From: Ricordea florida
Lineage: Eukaryota; Cnidaria; Anthozoa; Corallimorpharia; Ricordeidae
DNA: 64,000 nt
Assembly (NCBI GenBank): GCA_949710005.1
Contig: OX453277.1
Span: 3,549,501 to 3,613,500 of the forward strand
Reading direction: 5' to 3'
This document shows positions 62,201 through 64,000 of this stretch, one piece after another. A program made the translations under genes and the position numbers. How positions within the stretch are numbered: position 1 is the stretch's first letter; each line of letters opens with the position of its first letter. The notes under the pieces are model-generated. The model was not told the origin of the DNA and did no database searches. It saw nothing but the letters and a program-made list of their open reading frames with translations.

Positions 62201-62937
62201 GATTGATTATACAATGAGAAAAAAACCTTGTCTTAACGGCAACTTGCAGGGAATCTCAAAGCTCCAATCTCGACAGAAATTCTTTAAAGTGCAACGCCCA
62301 TTTAATCAGAACCACATGCAACAGAGATCATCACATATGCCAAAAATCTTTTCTTGTTGGGACATCCGGGGAATCTAAGAGTTCGGATCCGGAGAAATTC
62401 TTTGGAAGCAAAAACCCATTTAATGAGAACTGCGCTTTTAGTGTGCGAAATACATCTCACGTGCAAAAAGAAAATATTTTCCAGTGGTAACGAACGGGGA
62501 ATCTGAAAGCAAGAATCTTGCTCATTTAATCAGAACTATTCCTTAGATTTGCACCAGAGACATCGCATGAGATCAAACAAAAGAACTAGAAAAAAATGAC
62601 TAACCCGCCATCTTCACCCTAATCTTCCTGCTTAGCTGTGTTCCGTATTCATTGGACACAAACAGTTGGTACTCTCCCTCGTCAGCCAACGAAACGTTTT
62701 CGATGGAAAGTGTTCCTTCTGAGCTAATAAAAATACGGCTATCTTTAGCTGGGTCAAGAGCAGTTCCATTCAGTTTCCATTGGTAACTGCGCGGATGACT
62801 GCCATCGACTTCAGGACTAAGTTCCATGTCCCCGCCTGGACGCGCAGCTCGGTAATCAGTTAAGTCCAGTGGAGTGAACAAAATCAACGGTACGTCTTGT
62901 AGGATCTGTGCTATACCGATACTTCCTTCAAATGAAA
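36246..62937 (-). CDS. Adhesion G-protein-coupled receptor, ADGRF5-like core with L1-like ectodomain (28 exons, 5' end outside)
   Basis: Twenty-eight exons with GT-AG sites join in consistent phase into about 1,966 codons ending in TGA. The visible order is Ig x4 (residues 1-422), FN3 x3 (423-752), SEA (753-844), Ig x2 (844-1,041), HRM (1,041-1,105), GAIN with GPS (1,106-1,353), seven-helix domain (1,354-1,606) and cytoplasmic tail (1,607-1,966). SEA, Ig, GAIN, 7TM is the plan of vertebrate ADGRF5 (GPR116). The first Ig domains and the FN3 set resemble L1/neuroglian adhesion proteins. It should sit in the plasma membrane and couple cell contact to G proteins; ligand and tissue are unknown. 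Signal peptide and promoter lie beyond the right edge. Exon borders were assigned by eye. Confidence 0.88.
36546..36579. repeat. Perfect 15-bp inverted repeat in coding exon
   Basis: TCTAGATCCCGGCGC is followed by loop TGAC and its exact reverse complement. It encodes part of GLDPGASAPGSRP in the receptor tail. Confidence 0.9.
38880..39107 (-). CDS. Receptor exon 27: cytoplasmic tail
   Basis: The acceptor is TTTTCTACAG and the donor GAACG|GTGACT. It encodes a charged segment (GKKKRSDRGQNTYEMVENV). If the donor is not used, the frame ends 20 codons on, giving a shorter tail, so two isoforms are conceivable. Confidence 0.72.
40100..40217 (-). CDS. Receptor exon 26: juxtamembrane tail
   Basis: The exon starts VKDAIKRRRQK, the basic helix that follows TM7 in adhesion GPCRs. 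Donor AAG|GTACGC. Confidence 0.82.
40758..41012 (-). CDS. Receptor exon 25: TM5-TM7
   Basis: It encodes VNIIVFALVIRQM (TM5), the loop with KVKAGVKATAVILPLLG, the TM6 hallmark TWIFGLLAF, and TM7 with FNSLQGLMIFIFHCVLN. All are class B2 GPCR signatures. Acceptor TTTACAG, donor CAA|GTAAGA. Confidence 0.93.
41180..41357. mobile_element. MITE carrying an internal minisatellite
   Basis: GAGGGTCTCAATGGGGT is exactly inverted at 41,341-41,357 and flanked by TAATTT on both sides. Between lie four tandem units with the core TTAACCGTTAGCCGTAAAA. It sits in the intron after exon 24. Confidence 0.8.
41399..41535 (-). CDS. Receptor exon 24: TM4, extracellular loop 2, TM5 start
   Basis: It encodes GFPLLIVIISLAATQ (TM4), then EVCWLDVDSGLIWAFIAPA with the conserved loop-2 cysteine that pairs with TM3. 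Acceptor TTCCCAG, donor CTG|GTAAGT. Confidence 0.92.
41964..42186. mobile_element. MITE with 48-bp terminal inverted repeats
   Basis: Both ends read AGGGAGCTTAAGCACGCGCG inward, and about 46 of 48 bases match. ATT flanks both sides. 223 bp, non-coding, in the intron between exons 23 and 24. Confidence 0.8.
43571..43727 (-). CDS. Receptor exon 23: TM3
   Basis: It encodes TGCTIVAVLLLYFLLALF and SWMLCEGALLYILL, the adhesion GPCR TM3 motif with its loop-pairing cysteine. The exon ends LFGWG at donor G|GTAAGT. Confidence 0.93.
44522..44731 (-). CDS. Receptor exon 22: TM1-TM2
   Basis: It encodes ALGIISIVGCCISLLAVLIT (TM1) and SIVLLNLCAAIAVVCIIV (TM2), linked by a short basic loop. Acceptor TTACTCAG, donor AAG|GTAAGA. 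Confidence 0.92.
44996..45178 (-). CDS. Receptor exon 21: GPS autoproteolysis site
   Basis: It encodes CVFWRP, W-x-TSGC and CECDHLTMFAAVMD. The four GPS cysteines and the HLT cleavage triad are present, so self-cleavage between Leu and Thr is expected. The tethered agonist would start TMFAAVM. Donor TCG|GTGAGT. Confidence 0.95.
46133..46411 (-). CDS. Receptor exon 20: GAIN domain, subdomain B
   Basis: It encodes SIRLPSQVF and NTTIVSSSVVPRPPDVLDEPVKIVLQN, a pattern typical of GAIN beta strands just before the GPS. Acceptor CTCGCAG, donor GGG|GTGAGT. Confidence 0.88.
46550..46908. mobile_element. Non-autonomous repeat family B, copy 2
   Basis: Collinear with 32,590-33,182 but shorter. It lies in the intron between exons 19 and 20. 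Confidence 0.6.
47824..48105 (-). CDS. Receptor exon 19: GAIN domain, helical subdomain A
   Basis: It encodes EQVLSELVIATQ, LFIAVDILQLFANYV and NFVHVTSNLLESNN, helices typical of GAIN subdomain A. Acceptor ATTTTAG, donor CAG|GTGAGT. Confidence 0.8.
48122..48475. repeat. Degenerate AATC tetranucleotide satellite
   Basis: About 350 bp of AATC-type repeats with small variants and a higher-order CATTAATCAATTTATCAAT pattern, in the intron between exons 18 and 19. Confidence 0.85.
48550..48644 (-). CDS. Receptor exon 18: hormone-receptor motif, second half
   Basis: With acceptor GTTACAG the exon starts GTASRTCLETGEWG and ends after FIGCSSPLFFRLKNE. Joined to exon 17 it gives exactly the four HRM cysteines. 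Acceptors further upstream (48,671 or 48,704) stay in frame but would duplicate the CxGN segment. Confidence 0.75.
48867..48965 (-). CDS. Receptor exon 17: hormone-receptor motif, first half
   Basis: It encodes CQEERVSGVSW, then T-x-RG and LCPGNAF, matching the start of an HRM domain. Acceptor CAATACAG, donor TTTG|GTAAGA. Confidence 0.78.
49455..49478 (+). repeat. (GGAA)n microsatellite
   Basis: Six GGAA-type units. Confidence 0.85.
49508..49592. repeat. (ATT)n microsatellite
   Basis: ATT units interrupted by AATACT, in the intron between exons 16 and 17. Confidence 0.85.
49993..50032 (-). mobile_element. SINE fragment
   Basis: GGCC-AT-ACCACAACACCGGG and AACTACGTCCCC match the SINE body seen at 16,615 and 58,440. 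Confidence 0.6.
50135..50515 (+). repeat. Dispersed repeat with imperfect 29-bp palindrome
   Basis: GTCCAATTCGGTCTG at 50,386 is inverted at 50,462-50,490 with about four mismatches over 29 bases. The middle part is shared with 13,930-14,045. Confidence 0.6.
50620..50886 (-). CDS. Receptor exon 16: Ig6
   Basis: It encodes GEQVTFNCKVVSG, a Trp (AVLWLVE) and RKFVCELTG, an Ig domain with both cysteines but without the usual D-x-G-x-Y before the second. Donor CAG|GTAATA. Confidence 0.85.
51604..51692 (-). CDS. Receptor exon 15: Ig5 end and Ig6 start
   Basis: A short exon, SKGIQNATANVTVAVVP and onward, giving the last strand of Ig5. Acceptor TTTTTTCAG, donor TAG|GTAGGT. Confidence 0.8.
51723..51987. 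mobile_element. MITE family A, copy 2
   Basis: Closely similar to 31,881-32,160 over its whole length. Confidence 0.7.
51987..52037. mobile_element. MITE family A, internally deleted copy
   Basis: Only the first about 29 and last about 24 bases of the family are joined, directly after copy 2. Confidence 0.6.
52290..52524 (-). CDS. Receptor exon 14: Ig5
   Basis: It encodes GERIVLICTVIGG, ITWFMEN and DDEAKYQCTA, a complete Ig core with both cysteines. Acceptor TTTCAG, donor GAG|GTAAGA. Confidence 0.9.
53111..53250 (-). CDS. Receptor exon 13: SEA domain, second half
   Basis: It starts SSGSVIAEVQMRV; GSVI fits the SEA self-cleavage motif G|SVxx. Acceptor TTCTTAAG, donor CAG|GTAAAG. Confidence 0.82.
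53401..53670. repeat. Tandem minisatellite, period 106 bp
   Basis: Three diverged units start at 53,401, 53,507 and 53,613, sharing GTTTTACTGTACA and ACCATGCAGTGT. The last runs to within 15 bases of micro-exon 12. Confidence 0.8.
53684..53706 (-). CDS. Receptor exon 12: 23-nt micro-exon
   Basis: With acceptor GGTTCAAG and donor TAG|GTAAGG it encodes EAELLST and is the only choice here that keeps the frame between exons 11 and 13. It lies within the SEA domain. Confidence 0.65.
53972..54084 (-). CDS. Receptor exon 11: SEA domain, first half
   Basis: It encodes DSYYILSFTITSLNYTDGF and ISLGKVLKEQ, the strand and helix of a SEA fold. Acceptor TTTCCCAG, donor CAA|GTGAGT. Confidence 0.8.
54239..54485 (-). 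CDS. Receptor exon 10: FN3-3, second half
   Basis: It starts IFVWTGPVQL and includes the FN3 pattern WYTLAVRGYNSGGMGPTS. Acceptor TCTGTCAG, donor CCA|GTAAGT. Confidence 0.85.
54962..55306 (-). CDS. Receptor exon 9: FN3-2 end and FN3-3 start
   Basis: It encodes YEISIQSENAAGEGP (FN3-2), then PPNSVEVIDVDSSSVVLEW (FN3-3). Acceptor TTACCAG, donor TGG|GTGGGT. Confidence 0.87.
55545..55705 (-). repeat. Dispersed repeat, second copy
   Basis: Reverse-complement match to 16,240-16,401, in the intron between exons 8 and 9. Confidence 0.6.
56291..56364 (-). CDS. Receptor exon 8: FN3-2 start
   Basis: It encodes APSKFPSDLEAFPGS and ends LNVQW, the first FN3 strands. Acceptor TCTTAAG, donor AAC|GTAAGC. 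Confidence 0.78.
56590..56705. repeat. (ATC)n microsatellite
   Basis: ATC units with a few ACTATC breaks. The open frames over it on both strands are artefacts. Confidence 0.95.
56846..57169 (-). CDS. Receptor exon 7: FN3-1
   Basis: It encodes PPVNLSVSDCNNHSTTITWEV and YTQVYFRIRAKNAIGIG, a complete FN3 domain in one phase-1 exon. Acceptor TACTCAG, donor CTG|GTGAGT. Confidence 0.9.
57494..57639 (-). CDS. Receptor exon 6: Ig4, second half
   Basis: It encodes GDLTLTNLRLDDFGFYQC, the Ig tyrosine corner and second cysteine. Acceptor ACTACAG, donor CAG|GTGAGT. Confidence 0.88.
58181..58328 (-). CDS. Receptor exon 5: Ig4, first half
   Basis: It encodes GTVTLSCNTTGNPF and WVWFFNG, the first cysteine and core Trp. 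Acceptor TTTACAG, donor TAG|GTACGT. Confidence 0.88.
58440..58705 (-). mobile_element. SINE copy lacking the tRNA head
   Basis: The body matches 34,980-35,230 in reverse complement but stops before the tRNA-like part, so it is 5'-truncated. It lies in the intron between exons 4 and 5. Confidence 0.75.
58813..59006 (-). CDS. Receptor exon 4: Ig3, second half
   Basis: It encodes PTPNILWYKNN and STKHDGVYTCAAEN, a canonical Ig ending. Acceptor CTGCAG, donor TAG|GTACAG. Confidence 0.9.
59581..59686 (-). CDS. Receptor exon 3: Ig3, first half
   Basis: It encodes RPKAEYNVASGKQFYLNCTAGG, with the first Ig cysteine. Acceptor TTTTAG, donor AAG|GTACGA. Confidence 0.85.
61048..61386 (-). CDS. Receptor exon 2: Ig2, L1/contactin-like
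   Basis: A phase-1 exon encoding YLLPCPPRSYSYAVTYDW, PSGDLLFSYVTQRD and LQCEMTG. LLPCxPP with GDLLFSxVxxxD is the Ig2 signature of L1, neurofascin and neuroglian. Donor CAG|GTATGG. Confidence 0.85.
62605..62937 (-). CDS. Receptor exon 1 (first visible): Ig1 without disulphide
   Basis: A phase-1 exon encoding YQWKLNGTALDPAKDSRI and LADEGEYQLFVSNEYGT, very like L1-family Ig1. The first cysteine is replaced by Ser (MELSPEVDG) and the second by Leu (YQLFVSN). The codon at its 5' end needs one base from an upstream exon outside the window or not recognised. Acceptor TGCTTCAG, donor GCGG|GTTAGT. Confidence 0.85.
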
Positions 62938-63645
62938 CTGAAGCAAAACCACGTTTCAGTGTTTAAATGTTGAAACAATGTTAACTTTGAGAACTACAAA
63001 ACAAGTAAGCCAAGAGGTAAATTCCAAAAAAGATTATTCTGAGCAGGAATGATGGACTCCTGTCCTGATATGTTTTTAAGACTATTCGACGCACGGAATA
63101 CAAGAAAGAGCAATCAAATTGTTTCAGTAGCATAAGCAAAAATCAAGTCGCATACTATCTAGACTTGGACGCGACTCTCCTCCGTCACGCGTTCTTCACA
63201 TAAAAGAAAGTTTCTTCGAAGGAAGCTACAAGTATTTACAACCTATTCCTAACCCTGCGACCTGATTGGCTAATTTGCTTACTGTCTATTCTGTGCTGGG
63301 TAGCGAGTAGACTACGCAACAGGCCTTTTAAATGAGGATGCTTAGGCGGGTTTTGGGGCCCGATTGCGTTACCCTTTTTCACTCCCTCCCCTCCAGCTCC
63401 CCACGCGCTCGCGCCTCAAAACCTGTCTACTCATGATGACCTCTAAAACAACGCCTTGTGTGCAGGCTGGGTAGTAGAGAAAATAGCGGTTTGAAACAAA
63501 ACAATGTACTTTAAAAGTTCAAGAAAACGTAACATCAAAAAGGGTATGCTAGTGTTAACTCAAACAAACAGAGTATTCGTTTAGGTTTTCTATGAGTTTA
63601 ATTAGCAACACAAGAAACGTAGGTCCCCATTGGAGTCTGGGTATT
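62938..63645. other. Upstream intron of the receptor gene, no exon recognised
   Basis: No further phase-1 exon with a domain pattern was found here. The next upstream exon is probably beyond the right edge. Confidence 0.5.
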
Positions 63646-63746
63646 GGTCGAGGGTCGAGTGTCCACGGTACAATGTCGAGGGTCGAGGGTAACATGTCGA
63701 GGGTCGAGGGTAACATGTCGAGGGTCGAGGGTAACATGTCGAGGGT
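63646..63746. repeat. Minisatellite, 21-bp unit
   Basis: AACATGTCGAGGGTCGAGGGT is repeated about 3.5 times, with degenerate GTCGAGGGTC units before it. Confidence 0.9.
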
Positions 63747-63819
63747 AATTAGGAAAGAACCAAATAATAATAAATAAAATAATAATTCTTTAAAAAAAAT
63801 GATAAAAGTTCGCTGAAAC

Positions 63820-63915
63820 GGTCACCTATTAAATCTTCTTCCGGTCTCGCCGATGTATATCTTCTTGCATAAAGTGCATTTTATGCAATAGATAACGTCC
63901 CAAGCAGTGCAGAAA
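63820..63915 (-). pseudogene. GIY-YIG nuclease fragment, Penelope-like element
   Basis: The minus strand encodes WDVIYCIKCTLCKKIYIGET, then GRRF, the GIY-YIG core of Penelope-like retroelements. The frame shifts just after GRRF and resumes as GDRFSELLS. A broken fragment. Confidence 0.65.
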
Positions 63916-64000
63916 GTTGAAATTGAGTGTGGAAATTTGAAATTAAATTTTTGCATGTATATTATTAACAAGTAATCACATGGTTTTGAGTGCAATTTTG

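Noticed and set aside
63555..63777. Repetitive frames on both strands
   Set aside because: They are products of the 21-bp minisatellite.

Overview
The window reads as animal nuclear DNA, most likely from an anthozoan cnidarian such as a stony coral. That is an inference: it rests on coding exons with canonical GT-AG introns, tRNA-derived SINEs, a BEL/Pao retrotransposon, and viral gene families I associate with cnidarian genomes. No species-diagnostic marker is present.

Bases 1 to about 10,000 are very different: AT-rich, intron-free and gene-dense, with 13 tightly packed open frames. This is the right-hand part of an integrated polinton-like/adinto-like virus (double-jelly-roll capsid lineage). 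It holds the C-terminal part of the major capsid protein (cut by the window start), the A32/FtsK-type packaging ATPase, a penton-like minor capsid candidate, a DUF5871-like putative ssDNA-binding protein, a SAP plus zinc-ribbon-repeat protein and several small membrane proteins. No frame is broken. Every gene with a visible start (12 of 12) carries a T(C/T)TA(A/G)A-type box 29-38 nt before its ATG, and related TGTTATGTAAC hairpins lie at three gene ends. DNA polymerase B, integrase and protease are not visible and would lie to the left.

Bases 10,000-36,000 are host DNA with few genes. A two-exon gene on the minus strand (14,811-19,092) encodes a LURAP1-like leucine-repeat adaptor protein. An apparently intact BEL/Pao LTR retrotransposon (22,677-30,428) has a 2,069-codon gag-pol frame, two 699-bp LTRs that look identical by eye, and a 5-bp AATAA target duplication. 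Around it lie a Harbinger-like element with subterminal GTTGAA motifs, several MITEs, a tRNA-SINE and microsatellites.

Bases 36,246-62,937 on the minus strand are one large adhesion GPCR gene. I could place 28 exons with GT-AG splice sites; all phases agree and give about 1,966 codons ending in a stop. The visible order is Ig1-Ig2-Ig3-Ig4 (the first two L1/neuroglian-like), three FN3 domains, SEA, two further Ig domains, HRM, GAIN with a GPS site, seven transmembrane helices and a long cytoplasmic tail. The 5' end lies beyond the right edge. Introns hold SINE copies, MITEs, minisatellites and simple repeats. A GIY-YIG nuclease fragment, probably from a Penelope-like element, lies near the right edge.
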